In this document: positions 1-10,782 of the stretch, one piece after another | How the letters are laid out: each line of letters opens with the position of its first letter | How positions within the stretch are numbered: position 1 is the stretch's first letter | Made by a program: the position numbers and the translations under genes | Assembly (NCBI RefSeq): GCF_947507565.1 | Contig: NC_089188.1 | Location: 1,426,001-1,490,000 of the forward strand | Source of the DNA: Oscarella lobularis | Taxonomy: Eukaryota > Porifera > Homoscleromorpha > Homosclerophorida > Oscarellidae | Length of the DNA stretch: 64,000 nt | Direction: 5' to 3' | The notes under the pieces: generated by a model | What the model saw: the letters and a program-made list of their open reading frames with translations, nothing else | What the model was told of the DNA's origin: nothing | The model's database searches: none

Positions 1-928
1 CCGATCACATTCTCTTTGCATTCGTTGGGGTCCTCCTACTCATCGACACTCTTTTTCTCGGTCTTTGGTACGGGCTTGACCCGTACAAAAAGGAGACCGC
101 AGGCGTAAGTAGAACTAATACAGTTCACGAAATTGTCGAGTTTCTTGTGTGGTGCAGGTGGGAGAGGACTTGTTTAAGTGCCACAGCAACAACGCTAATC
201 GCTGGTCCTATATAATACTGGCGTATAAGGGCGTAATTCTCGCCATCGGCGCGTTCATTGCGTTCGAGACGCGAAACGTCCACATCGCTTCGCTGAACGA
301 TTCGCGATTCATTGCCCAGTCTATCTACAATACGGTGATTGCTTGTGTGCTGGCTTTTGCCTTTTCGTTTGTCACTAATGCGGGAGTGGCTTTCGCTCTC
401 TGGGGAACGTCGATAATTGTTATGACGAGCACCGTTGTCGGACTCGTTTTCGTTCCAAAAGTAATTCGGTTACACCTATGTGACACCCTCTTTTTTTTCT
501 AAGTTCGTGTTTTTGTCTTAGGTTTATTATCTTGTCTTTCGAAAGAACGACTCTGTTGCTAACGTGGGGAGAATGGGGAGCAAGGGAAAGGGCTCGATAA
601 ACGATCACACGTTCGCTAAGAAATCGGACCTCAAGCAGTTGCGAGAGCAAAACAGACAACAGAAGAACGCTATGCTAATGATGCTCGAGGAGGTACAAAT
701 ATAGATACGAAATGTTGGGGGGGTGGAGGGGCCTCCTTCGCGACTGTTCAATTTTTTTAGAAAAATTTAACCGAGAGCACAATACAAAGAATAAAGGTCG
801 ACTTTGGACTGCTACTCGACAACGGGAAGAATGATTCCGAGGAAATTCAGACGGATTTTACGATGACAACGTCGCCGACGACTACAAACGAGGAAAATAA
901 CACGGGTGAAAACGAGAGCGAAACGTGA
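1..928 (+). CDS. GABA-B-type class C GPCR, C-terminal part (5'-truncated by window)
   Basis: Metabotropic GABA receptor-like membrane protein; only the last transmembrane segments and the cytoplasmic tail are present. Exons: 1-104, 158-460, 522-692, 761-928 (TGA at 926-928), all with GT-AG introns. The first exon reads a hydrophobic helix followed by GLDPYKKE, and the second contains YKGVILAIGAFIAFETRNV and LNDS, the TM6-TM7 signature of GABA-B receptors, then a last helix ending VFVPKV. The tail contains a short heptad-like stretch (KQLREQNRQQKNAMLMMLEE), the place where GABA-B subunits form a coiled coil, followed by a Thr/Asn/Glu-rich end. Heterodimerisation and G-protein coupling are known for the family, not shown here. 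Whether it is a GABBR1-like or GABBR2-like subunit cannot be settled; ETRNV and LNDS lean to the GABBR2 side. It converges on the sugar transporter. Confidence 0.85.
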
Positions 929-1414
929 AACTAACTCATATGAAATCAGTTCCTATAGAAGTTTAGTTTAGTGACTCTACGAACTATAGCTCTCCGACTC
1001 ACTTCGTAGTGTCGTCACTGTGCATTTAGTATGTATGCGCCTATAATGCTATCAAATATCATGTAGTACCCACCTGGTTTGTCTTTATGCAACAGGCAGT
1101 GGCAATAGCGTCATTCTCTCCCTTCACCTCGAAAAGAAATAGGTGCGATTTATCAAATAACAAAAAAATACAACATTTCATATTCGCTTCCGCGTGAAAC
1201 GCGGAGAAAATCGTTTGTTCTCATTCCGAAGACGACGTCAGTTCATGAGATTCCAATATCCTTAAGCATTACAAAGCACCATTAGTAAGGAACAATTCTC
1301 GAATGCAGTCGACCGCCTACTCGTATGATGAATGCCGTTTCCGAGAACACAGATTACCGCAACTGCACAAACGAACGCTTAGAGAAAGAAAGATAACCGA
1401 TGCAGACATTCAAG
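929..1414. other. Intergenic 3' regions of two convergent genes
   Basis: The 486 bp between the stop of the GABA-B-like receptor and the stop of the sugar transporter. It must contain both 3' untranslated regions. No open frame with family similarity, no repeat and no RNA gene is visible. Confidence 0.6.
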
Positions 1415-4400
1415 TCACCTGACGTATCGCTTCCAGTCAGATATTTCCAACCACGACTGTGACTGAAACAAATCGTCGATGTGCTCCAAACTTTTTCCCT
1501 AGGGAGGGACAAAGGACGATCTATAGTCTTGAATCGTGTGTGCACATTCAGTACCTTCGTCTCGGGCGTTGTGAAAAGAACGAAAAGAAAGGAGAGAGTC
1601 AAGAGAACTCCCATGAGAACGAAGGTGCCCTTGACTCCGAGTACGGCGCAGTCAAGCAAAAGCGGCGTAAACATGGCAATTGAAAAATTGGCAATCCAAT
1701 TCGAAGCCGTCGTAACGCTAACCGCTTTGCCTAAATCACAAATCGACGTCTATGAATTCAAAAAAGCGACAAATATCGACCTCTAATACGCAGCGGAAAA
1801 ATTTCACTCGTAACAACCCAGGCCGTGGGTCTAGAAAGACAAAAGATCAAGAAAAGAAGACATCTCTTCTCCACGCTTACCCCCATCCGTACGCAAAATT
1901 GACGACAAAGAGACAAACAAAGAACGTCACGGCATACCCAGTTGCCGCGCTGATATGACCGTCGCTGCAGCCGTAAGGACTAAGCAGGCCAGCTGCTATA
2001 AAAACAGACACCGCCATTCCAACGGAACCAAGCAAAAGCAGCACCTTTCGACCCGTCTAGAAAAAGAACAACAGTAAGAAATGAAACGGATCCCCTCCTT
2101 GCATGACTGCCTTGTCAACTAAATAGATGGCAATGAACGTCGCCAGAAAGTTGGTCACTCCAGTGATTGCCGTGGCAACGTACTTGGATACGTTTACCAT
2201 ATGAAAAACGGTCGTTGAATAGTACCTAAAACGTCGTCAATAAATTATCTTAGATTACGGTATTCGATTCCGTACATGATGACGTTCATGCCGGTGAATT
2301 GCTGAAAAACTTGAATGCCGACCCCAATGAAAGTTCTAAGATAAATTTCTCCCCTCTCTCGTCTTCTTTCAGATCATTGCGCAAAGCGCTTACCTTTTCC
2401 ACATTCCGTTACGAAACAAGTCCAGCCAGGTCGACTCGAGAGTCTTGTCGTTTTCGCACGTCTCTTTGATGTCGCCGAATTCATCCTCGACTGCTGCGGC
2501 AACCGCGTCCTCCGATTGAATGACACGACTGTCTTCGACGTAGCGCAATTTATAAAGAACTCTTTTCGCTTTTTCATCGTATCCCTGCTGTACGAGCCAC
2601 CTACACCAAAAAGAAATAGAAACACAAGGAACCGGTGCCCAGTGAAATATGCTAAGATGGGTGCGGTGGAGGAGGCGGGAAGGATGGTGGCTGGGTTTTT
2701 TCGCGATTTTCTCGGCCAAAACTAAAGATTGGTCGATCCCATGAATACAAAATGCTCTATAACCCAACAATCTACTATACTAGAAAGAGAAATGACCGAA
2801 TCGCGTCGAAAGCACCAAAATAGCGAGATTTTCCGATCACATCGCGGTTTTCTCGCCTAAAACGAACGATCCGTCGAATCGACGAGATCGAAACGCTTTA
2901 GAATTGCATTTTCACTTCAACTAGTAGAAGAAACGACTGAATCGCGTGAAAAAGGACCAAAATATCGCCATTCTTGGTCTCCCACGCACAAAATGTCGTT
3001 CTTCTAACATCTAATTCACCGCTAGTACGAGATCGGTAGTCTAATGGCTTTCTAGACACGCTTAGCCCCTCGAATTCTACAGAGATCGATGCTGGAGCGA
3101 CGAGCTTCGAAAATCTCGAAATTTCGAGCAAACCATCGATTTCTACGAACTACGCGTTCGAAGTTCACGAACGTAGTTCTATATAGTTAGGATCTTAGCA
3201 TATTTCACTTGGCGCCGGCGCAGCGCGCCGGTGCCCAGTGAAATATGCTAAGATGGGTGTGGTGGGCGGGGCGGCGGCGGGGAGGATGGCGGTTAGTTTT
3301 TTTCGCGATTTTCTCGGCCAAAACTAACGATTGGTCGATCCCATCAATCAAAAAAGTTCTATAACCCAACAATCTACTAGACTAGAAAGAGAAACGACCG
3401 AAACGAGTCGAAAGCACCAAAATAGCGAGATTTTCCGATCGCATTGCGGTTTTCTCGCCTAAAACGAACGATCTGTCGAATCGACGCGATCGAAACGCTT
3501 TAGAATTGCATTTTCACTTCAACTAGTGGAAGAAACGACTGAATCGCGTGAAAAAGGACCAAAATATCGCCATTCTTGGTCTCCCACGCACAAAATGTCG
3601 TTCTTCTAACATCTAGTTCATCGCTAGTACGAGATCGGCAGTCTAATGGCTTTTCTAGAGACGATTATCCCCTCGAATTCTACGAAGGTCGATGTTGGAG
3701 CGACTAGCTTCGAAAAATCTCGAGCAAACAATCGATTTTCTACGAGCTACGCGTTCGAACTTTACGAACGTAGTTCTATATAGTTAGGATCTTAGCATAT
3801 TTCACTTGGCGCCGGCGCAGCGCGCCGGTGCCCAGTGAAATATGCTAAGATGGGTGTGGTGGCCGGGGGCGGCGGCGGGGAGGATGGCGGTTAGTTTTTT
3901 TCGCGATTTTCTCGGCCAAAACTAACGATTGGTCGATCCCATCAATCAAAAAAGTTCTATAACCCAACAATCTACTAGACTAGAAAGAGAAACGACCGAA
4001 ACGAGTCGAAAGCACCAAAATAGCGAGATTTTCCGATCGCATTGCGGTTTTCTCGCCTAAAACGAACGATCTGTCGAATCGACGCGATCGAAATGCTTTA
4101 GAATTGCATTTTCACTTCAACTAGTGGAAGAAACGACTGAATCGCGTGAAAAAGGACCAAAATATCGCCATTCTTGGTCTCCCACGCACAAAATGTCGTT
4201 CTTCTAACATCTAGTTCACCGCTAGTACGAGATCGGTAGTCTAATGGCTTTCTAGACACGCTTAGCCCCTCGAATTCTACGGAGATCGATGCTGGAGCGA
4301 CGAGCTTCGAAAAATCTCGAAATTTCGAGCAAACCATCGATTTCTACGAACTACGCGTTCGAAGTTCACGAATGTAGTTCTATATAGTTAGGATCTTAGC

Positions 4401-6634
4401 ATATTTCACTTGGCGCCGGCGCAGCGCGCCGGTGCCCAGTGAAATATGCTAAGATGGGTGTGGTGGGCGGGGGCGGCGGCGGGGAGGATGGCGGTTAGTT
4501 TTTTTCGCGATTTTCTCGGCCAAAACTAACGATTGGTCGATCCCATAAATCAAAAAAGTTCTATAACCCAACAATCTACTAGACTAGAAAGAGAAACGAC
4601 CGAAACGAGTCGAAAGCACCAAAATAGCGAGATTTTCCGATCGCATTGCGGTTTTCTCGCCTAAAACGAACGATCTGTCGAATCGACGCGATCGAAATGC
4701 TTTAGAATTGCATTTTCACTTCAACTAGTGGAAGAAACGACTGAATCGCGTGAAAAAGGACCAAAATATCGCCATTCTTGGTCTCCCACGCACAAAATGT
4801 CGTTCTTCTAACATCTAGTTCATCGCTAGTACGAGATCGGCAGTCTAATGGCTTTCTAGACACGCTTAGCCCCTCGAATTCTACGAAGGTCGATGTTGGA
4901 GCGACTAGCTTCGAAAAATCTCGAAATTTCGAGCAAACAATCGCTTTTCTACCAACTACGCGTTCGAACTTCACGAACGTAGTTCTATATAGTTAGGATC
5001 TTAGCATATTTCACTTGGCGCCGGCGCAGCGCGCCGGTGCCCAGTGAAATATGCTAAGATGGGTGTGGTGGGCGGGGGCGGCGGCGGGGAGGATGGCGGT
5101 TAGTTTTTTTCGCGATTTTCTCGGCCAAAACTAACGATTGGTCGATCCCATCAATCAAAAAAGTCCTATAACCCAACAATCTACTAAACTAGAAAGAGAA
5201 ACGACCGAAACGAGTCGAAAGCACCAAAATAGCGAGATTTTCCGATCGCATTGCGGTTTTCTCGCCTAAAACGAACGATCTGTCGAATCGACACGATCGA
5301 AACGCTTTAGAATTGCATTTTCACTTCAACTAGGAGAAGAAACGACTGAATCGCGTGAAAAAGACCAAAATATCGCCATTCTTGGTCTTCCACGCACAAA
5401 ATGTCGTTCTTCTAACATCTAGTTCACCGCGCTAGTACGAGATCGCCGCTCTAATTTTTCTAGACACGCTTAGTCGGAGATCGATGCTGGAGCGACTAGC
5501 TTCGAGAAATCTCGAAATGTTTCGAACAAAAGCATCGATTTTCTACGAACTACGCGTTCGAAGTTCACGAACGTAGTTCTATATTAGTTAGGATCTTAGC
5601 ACATTTCACTTGTCACCGGCGCAGTATTCCCCTCTGTGTATAGTCTTACCTTGGACTTTCCGGCAGGACCATCATACCACAAACTAATATCAGAGCAAAT
5701 AGGCACTGAAGTCCCAGAGATATTCGCCACCCGGCGTCAAACTTAACACAGCCAAGATTGACGAGAAAACTCACCTGAAAACAGTGATCTATTGAAGGAT
5801 TCGACCACAGGCGACTCTCGCTCGGCTTTCTCACCATGATACCAGCAGTTATGCTTAGCTGATTCAACGAGACGAGGCGGCCGCGAAGATGCTTGGGCGA
5901 TACTTCGGCATTATATATGGGAACGACCATACTGACGAATCTGCAGTATAGAACGCAGTAGTAAAAAAGAATGACCACACACGTTCTCTAATTACCCCAC
6001 TCCTAATCCTGCCACAACTCGTCCAAAGAAGATCATCCTAATGAGGGCAAATGGAGGAGACTAGGAAAGAGAGATAGGGTTCTCGTACCAAAGTTCCACT
6101 GAAGCACTCTGAATTGCGCCGCCCACAATGAATCCTATGCCTCCAATTATAATTGATTTTCGCCGTCCCAATTTATCAGACAAAACTAAAACGAATGATT
6201 CTACTGAGCTACAGTGCAGCCAAGATACGTATGCCTTACTGCCAGCTAATAAAGCCCCTGCAAGACATCCGAGAGAAAATGTACTTACAACCAGCCCCTG
6301 AAGCAGCAGAAGCGTGCAATTATTGCCTTCGCCGAGCGAAAAGTCTTCTTACCAATGTGGTTTCGGCGTCTTTGCACTTTTTCGTGATATCCGTGACATT
6401 GCTGTGAGATTCGTTCGTGCAGGTAGATAAGAGAGGTATGTCGAATTCTCTTCGAAACGCGTCCATGTCCTTCACCCCTCCAATAATCCTGCGTAGACGC
6501 GTAGTTTGAATACGAATACAGTACCCCGAGTGGAGACTCTACCCTATATCGTAGCCAAACAGGAATCCTCCGATCGTGGCAAAGCACGCCAGGAAGACGA
6601 CATAACCGTTCGACGACGACGAACTGGAGACCAT
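1415..6634 (-). CDS. SLC2-type (MFS) sugar transporter
   Basis: Twelve-helix facilitator of hexose or polyol transport at a membrane. Exons, in gene order: 6634-6543 (ATG 6634), 6488 to about 6353, an exon ending 6240, 6185-6089, 6037-5996, 5940-5835, 5775-5650, 2600-2394, 2335-2276, 2225-2111, 2056-1881, 1830-1781, 1730-1555, 1498-1415 (TGA). Family motifs: GGFLFGYDIG in TM1, LSDKLGRRKS after TM2, GRVVAGLGVG in TM4, AEVSPKHLRGR, PESPRW, QQFTGMNVIMYY in TM7, SEIFPLRIRG and the closing PETKGKSLEHID. The protein most resembles the SLC2A13 (proton/inositol) and fungal hexose-transporter branch; the substrate is not deducible. The intron between 5649 and 2601 is about 3 kb because it holds a tandem repeat array. 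The donor at 2110-2109 is GC. Between 6353 and 6340 the frame shifts by one without a clear intron, so this junction is unresolved. Confidence 0.85.
2632..5625. repeat. Five-unit tandem array of a ~600-bp element with terminal inverted repeats
   Basis: Units begin with AGTGAAATATGCTAAGAT at 2641, 3237, 3834, 4438 and 5043, spaced 596-605 bp, and each ends with the reverse complement AT(C)TTAGCATATTTCACT. At every internal junction the two termini face each other around a GC-rich core (GGCGCCGGCGC, AGC, GCGCCGGTGCC), giving an almost perfect hairpin stem of about 30 bp with a 3-nt loop. Further palindromes lie inside the unit (CTCGAAATTTCGAG; GAACTACG...CGTAGTTC). Units are highly similar; the first and last are the most diverged, as expected for array edges. 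No conserved protein is encoded: the ~80-residue open frames that recur are shadows of the repeat. It resembles a MITE that became tandemly arrayed, sitting inside an intron of the sugar transporter. Confidence 0.9.
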
Positions 6635-6687
6635 AGCGACCACGTGACATAGCAACAAAGACCCGAGTGTTCTTACGCCTCTTCCAA
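6635..6687. promoter_or_regulatory. Short bidirectional promoter region
   Basis: Only 53 bp separate the start codon of the sugar transporter (minus) from that of tubulin cofactor A (plus). Transcription start sites of both genes must lie here or inside the neighbouring reading frame. No TATA box is visible. The role as a shared promoter is inferred from the head-to-head arrangement. Confidence 0.45.
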
Positions 6688-7005
6688 ATGGCCGCAGAGC
6701 AAAAGCAGCTGAAAATCCGCACGGCCGTCGTGAAGCGACTAGTCAAGGAGAAGATCTCGTACGAAAAAGAAGCCGTCGAACAGGAAGCGAAAGTGCAGAA
6801 GCTGAAAGACGAAGGCGCCGACGAATACGTCGTCAAAAAGCAGATCGAATGTCTCGAAGAGACGCGAACGGTCCTGCCCGATTGCCAGCGACGCATCGCG
6901 ACGGCAATCGACGACCTGAAAGCACTCGTCAGAGCAAACGAGTCTCTAAAAGAGACAGACGAATACAAGGCAGCCGTCGAACAACTAGAGAGTGTTGAAT
7001 ACTAA
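6688..7005 (+). CDS. TBCA: Tubulin-folding cofactor A
   Basis: Small helical chaperone that holds beta-tubulin during tubulin folding in the cytosol. 105 residues, against about 108 in the human protein, in a single uninterrupted exon. The sequence is a continuous charged three-helix pattern: KQLKIRTAVVKRLVKEKISY at the N-terminus, then EQEAKVQKLKDEGADEYVVK and QIECLEETRTVLPDCQRR, the conserved core of the family. I chose the ATG at 6688, which gives MAAEQKQLKIR as in homologues; the in-frame sequence upstream is not conserved. The absence of introns differs from most neighbours, although the gene is short. It diverges from the sugar transporter and its end faces the end of TAF9 64 bp away. 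Confidence 0.93.
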   Translation: MAAEQKQLKIRTAVVKRLVKEKISYEKEAVEQEAKVQKLKDEGADEYVVKKQIECLEETRTVLPDCQRRIATAIDDLKALVRANESLKETDEYKAAVEQLESVEY

Positions 7006-7068
7006 GAGAACTAGTTCCCTGTCTGTTTTTTTTGTGCGTCTAAATTTGATTGCGTGCACATATCTAAA

Positions 7069-7941
7069 CTATTCGCCTGATTCTTCTCGCTTTCTCTTTA
7101 TTCCTTGCTGCTGCTGTGGCTGTTGAAGTTGTGATGATAGTATCGGTCTCTGCGTCAGTGTGGTGCTGAGCACTTTCGGTGCGCCCGTTGGCGTCGTCAT
7201 TACGATGGGAGTCGCTAGCAATATAGGAGTTCCAGGCCCAGATGCCGTCGTGATGAAACGAATGCTGCTTGGCGTTCCAACGCCTGCCACGCTGATTCCC
7301 TTTACGAATTGCCCTTGGGCCTGTTGAGTCGCCTGTTGCACAGACAGGGGAGCCAACTGAGGCTTAGCCTAAGATAAGAACGAGAGAGCATCTGATGACA
7401 GTCAACAAGACTCAATATATTAGATATTACCTTCTTTCTGGGCTTGATTTTATGATTCGGTGCCAGTAGGCAATGCCTATCAGGCGGAAGACGAAGACCG
7501 AATTTCTCCGGAATAATGGGCAATTTCTGACTGTTCTTCTCCCGAGCGATTTCCATTAGAAACTAAAGTGATATATCTACGAGGCGTTCAGATAACGCTT
7601 CTCTGATTCTTACGTCTCGTGGCGGCGGCGTCGTGAACGAATGATTGACGAGCGTTTTGACGGCCAATTTGACGTCGCTCGCGTCGATTTCGCGTTTGTT
7701 CGCGTGCTCGGACATCGCTTTTGCTTCTTCGAAGACGTCCGATACGTATTCTAGACGCAAAACGCGACGAAAATCAGCGGACGAAAAACAGAGGAGGCGC
7801 TATCTCACTGTAGGCGAATTCCAGCATCAAATTGATGACTCTCGGCTCGTAGTCGGCGACTCCCATTTCTTTGAGAATCGCTGCCATAACGAGAGCGTCT
7901 CTCGGAATCGACGAAGGACCTCCGGACGAAGAAGATGCCAT
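7069..7941 (-). CDS. TAF9: TFIID subunit TAF9
   Basis: Histone-fold subunit of TFIID and SAGA-type coactivators, acting in RNA polymerase II initiation with TAF6 as its usual partner. Four exons: 7941-7809, 7750-7614, 7562-7431, 7368-7069, giving 233 residues (human about 264). The N-terminal histone fold covers roughly residues 15-85 (RDALVMAAILKEMGV, RVINLMLEFAY, SDVKLAVK). It is followed by the family hallmark TTPPPRDFLMEIAREKN, which only appears when the 49-bp intron 7613-7563 is removed, and by RLPPDRHCLLAPNHKIK. The C-terminal part is low complexity (Thr/Pro/Gln, a QQPQQQQ run) ending in KRKREESGE. The start was taken at MASSSSGGPSS, after which similarity begins. It converges on TBCA and lies downstream of the kinase gene on the same strand. 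Confidence 0.93.
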
Positions 7942-8257
7942 TGCCTGTGCGCAGGACTCCACGCCTATATACGCAGTAACACGTACGTCTACTTGACTCC
8001 CGCTTTCACGCAAAATCAAAAATAAAGTCTACCTGAAAACGACTACACCATCCATTTGACAATAAACGTAGTAGCAAACATGCAGTGGTAAAGAAGGATC
8101 GGGGGGGAAAGGAAAAGAAAAAAGCAGACTACTAATGGTCAAAATAAGACGGAGTTTCGCTACTCCTTTCCTGGATATATCTACACAAAGAAAACCCTAA
8201 AATTGGATGTACACAGTCAAAATACAGTAGTAATCTGGCACTCCTCTTCCCTCATCT
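7942..8257. other. Spacer between kinase 3' end and TAF9 5' end
   Basis: This 316-bp stretch holds the 3' untranslated region of the kinase gene and the promoter or 5' leader of TAF9 (both minus). Poly(G) and A-rich runs occur near 8100-8130. No reading frame, RNA gene or repeat could be supported. Confidence 0.5.
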
Positions 8258-10222
8258 TTATGCACTGAGAAGGGAAAAGAATTTTTTCAAGAAAAAATAA
8301 TAATACCAAAAGAGAAGTTAGTCAAACTTACTTTCTTAGTTTGCTAAGAATTTGACCTGTTAGCAAGTCGGTGATGCCGGGACGGCTGACTTCAGCCAAC
8401 TCAAACGCTTTCTGCAGTCCTTCGATTGTGTTGGGGTCCGCACCGACCCTATTCTTCAACTATCCCAAAAAAAACCCGAATGCACCAATCGGAAAACAAC
8501 AGCTCGAATCGCACACCTCTGTCAACACAGGAAGAACAACCGTTTGTAGACTCTTTGATACCGGAGCTCGTGTAGGCTGAGACAGCGAGTAAGAGAAAAC
8601 AAATATTTAGACAGAGGATTACTGGAGGCGGTGCCGATCGCTGAGGTTGTACCGGTGGCGCCAGTTCCTGAAATTCAGCCGCCGTCGCTGCTGCCATTTC
8701 TGAGCCGGCACCTGTCGACGCTTTGACCGTGTCGAAGACCCAGTCGGGAGACTCGTCATCTTTATCGCTGGGAAGAGAGAACAAAGAAAAAAATCGAGGT
8801 CTTTTAGTGTCGTCTCTATGTCTCTCTCTCTCTCTCTCTCACTCGTCCTTGTCTTCGTCCGAGCTACTGTCGCCGTTATCGTTTTCCAGCCTCCACCGTT
8901 TGTATCTCTCAATCAGATCTATAAGATACGACGTCTTCTTCGCTTTACTGGAGATAAACTTGTGTTTAAGCAGCTCTTTCGCCGTAGGTCTCTAAAGGAT
9001 ATATAATAAATGTGCTAAAGACTTCCCTACAATGTGTGGGCTTACGTTATTGGGATCCTTATTTAGACACGTAGCGACAAAATCCTTGAACGTCTTGCTG
9101 TAATTGCCGGCCAATTCCGGCGGATTATTTCTCGGTATGAGAAAGAGAACGCGCATGGGATGCAAATCGGAATTGGGCGGCTCCCCTTTTGCCAATTCGA
9201 TAGCAGTAATCCCAAGCGACCAAATATCAGCCTAGAAAAAGAAAAAACAGTCCATCTTCTATCCTCGCAAATCTGACCCCCCACACCTTTTGATCGTAGG
9301 CCGACTGTTTGATGACTTCAGGTGCCATCCAAAACGGCGTTCCAACGAACGTCGTCCGTTTCGACAGCGTATCCGTCAACTGACCGGCGACGCCAAAATC
9401 TGCCAATTTTACGTCACCGTTTTCGGATAATAGAATATTTGCCGCTGGAACGCGAGAATAAATAAATATAAAATAAAAATGTATGGGGGATTGTGAGACC
9501 TTTTATATCTCTGTGTAGCTTGCGTTCGCCGTGCAAGTAGTCTAATCCTCGTAGAATTTCTCTAATTATCGTCGCGATGTACGATTCGTCGAAGAGGCCC
9601 GATTTCATCTGGGTGGAGGGGGAGGGGCGAAGCGAAAGAGGAATAAAATCGCGAGATGTCGCGTCGTTTCGACGCCGATTTCGTACCAAATCTAGCGCCG
9701 ATCCGCCTCCTAAGTATTCCATGATGATCCAAAGCTTCGTTCCCTACGTTACGACGAAAATAAGGGCGTTGTCTCCCCCGAATGGGGTCCCGCCGCGAAA
9801 ACGGCTTCACCTTCAGATAGGATCCGTGATATTTCGTCACGAAATGGCTGTCGCATTGAGCGAGAACGGCGATTTCTTGCTGAATGTCTTCGATTTCGTC
9901 TTCGGCCTCTTCGAGATCGATGATCTTGATGGCGACGACCTCCTTCGTTTCGTTGTTGATGCTAACGAAGGCGAACGAATGAGAAAACGACGACTTGCGA
10001 TATCGAACGGAGGCGCGGGCCGCTCCCCCCCTTCTCCCCCTCCCTCCCTCCACATTCGCGATACCTCACCCTTTGTAAACTTCGCCGAACGAGCCTTTGC
10101 CGATGCGATCGAGTTTGGAGAACATTCGCTCCGGATCGAGATCGTTTCGCTGTGCGAGAGCGAGAGATTACACGCTATCCCCTTTGGGCGTCGTCACTTA
10201 CAAACGCATGATTCGACATCAT
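8258..10222 (-). CDS. GCK-III (MST3/MST4/YSK1-type) Ser/Thr kinase
   Basis: Germinal-centre kinase of group III, a kinase of STRIPAK/CCM signalling in animals that acts on polarity, Golgi and cell migration. Twelve exons: 10222-10202, 10149-10070, 9961-9811, 9743-9687, 9608-9500, 9444-9287, 9231-9046, 8991-8843, 8767-8623, 8576-8517, 8459-8332, 8264-8258; 416 residues, the usual length. Catalytic motifs are complete: [31 protein letters not shown], gatekeeper region [47 protein letters not shown] with the activation-loop Thr, and [19 protein letters not shown]. The tail ends with a SIKE-free, PDCD10-binding type helical region ([31 protein letters not shown]). The last coding exon is only 7 nt (N-A-stop) and is the least certain part. 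One gene stands for the three vertebrate paralogues. It diverges from Rac. Confidence 0.93.
8818..8841. repeat. (TC)n microsatellite
   Basis: A run of about eleven TC dinucleotides inside a kinase intron, directly next to the donor site of exon 8991-8843. On the sense (minus) strand it reads as a GA repeat immediately after GTGAGAG. Confidence 0.85.
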
Positions 10223-10782
10223 TTTGGTGTCCGTCCTTTCTTCGTCGCCTGTTTATTGGAACGAGAATGAGCTCGGCATAGCCGCCGGAACCGATCTGCA
10301 ACGCAATTCAATCCAAACGGGATCTCTGCGATAAGATAGAGGGGCTGTATTTACCGTTTTGTCATACTGGACTTCGACGAGTTCGAAAGGGATACGCCCA
10401 ATCGTGCGCGTTGCTCCTAGCGACGATTAGTTCCTCTCCCACGCCAACATCTGACCTTATGTCGGCGAGACAGCAAACATCCAGCTCGCCGCAGTGCATT
10501 TCACTTCTAAAATACTGCATGCCAAGAGCGATTTTCCACAATTAGAACCGTCGAACCGCGCCTACACACGTTTTCCCTAGAACCCGGTTGTATGACGTCA
10601 AGGCTTCCGTTCCACCAAAAAGTCCTGAATTGATCTCGTCCCCAAGTCTTCGACACGCTTCAACCGTCGATCGATCCGATCCAACTAATCGCCGTCTCGA
10701 CCGCATCCCGACGACCTCGCCTACGAAACGGGACCCCACACCGCAAAAAAAAGGGAGAAACGCGAAAGAACGCCGCAAAGAA
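10223..10782. promoter_or_regulatory. Divergent promoter and leaders of kinase and Rac genes
   Basis: 560 bp lie between the start codons of the GCK-III kinase (minus) and Rac (plus). A plausible spliced leader for the kinase exists: donor AACG|GTAAATAC ending its exon at 10355 and acceptor TTGCAG with exon start at 10295, continuing into the first coding exon. An in-frame stop upstream of the chosen kinase ATG supports that start. Core promoter elements are not recognisable. Confidence 0.4.

Noticed and set aside
2898-4974. Recurrent ~80-90-residue minus-strand reading frames (SVEFEGLSVSRKPLD...)
   Set aside because: They repeat only because the underlying 600-bp unit repeats. Other units break the frame and no family matches, so I do not call genes.
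6285-6968. A 227-residue minus-strand open frame
   Set aside because: It is antisense to TBCA in its first part and then out of frame with the transporter exon.
9577-10281. A 234-residue plus-strand open frame
   Set aside because: It is antisense to the kinase exons, which carry unmistakable catalytic motifs and splice sites.
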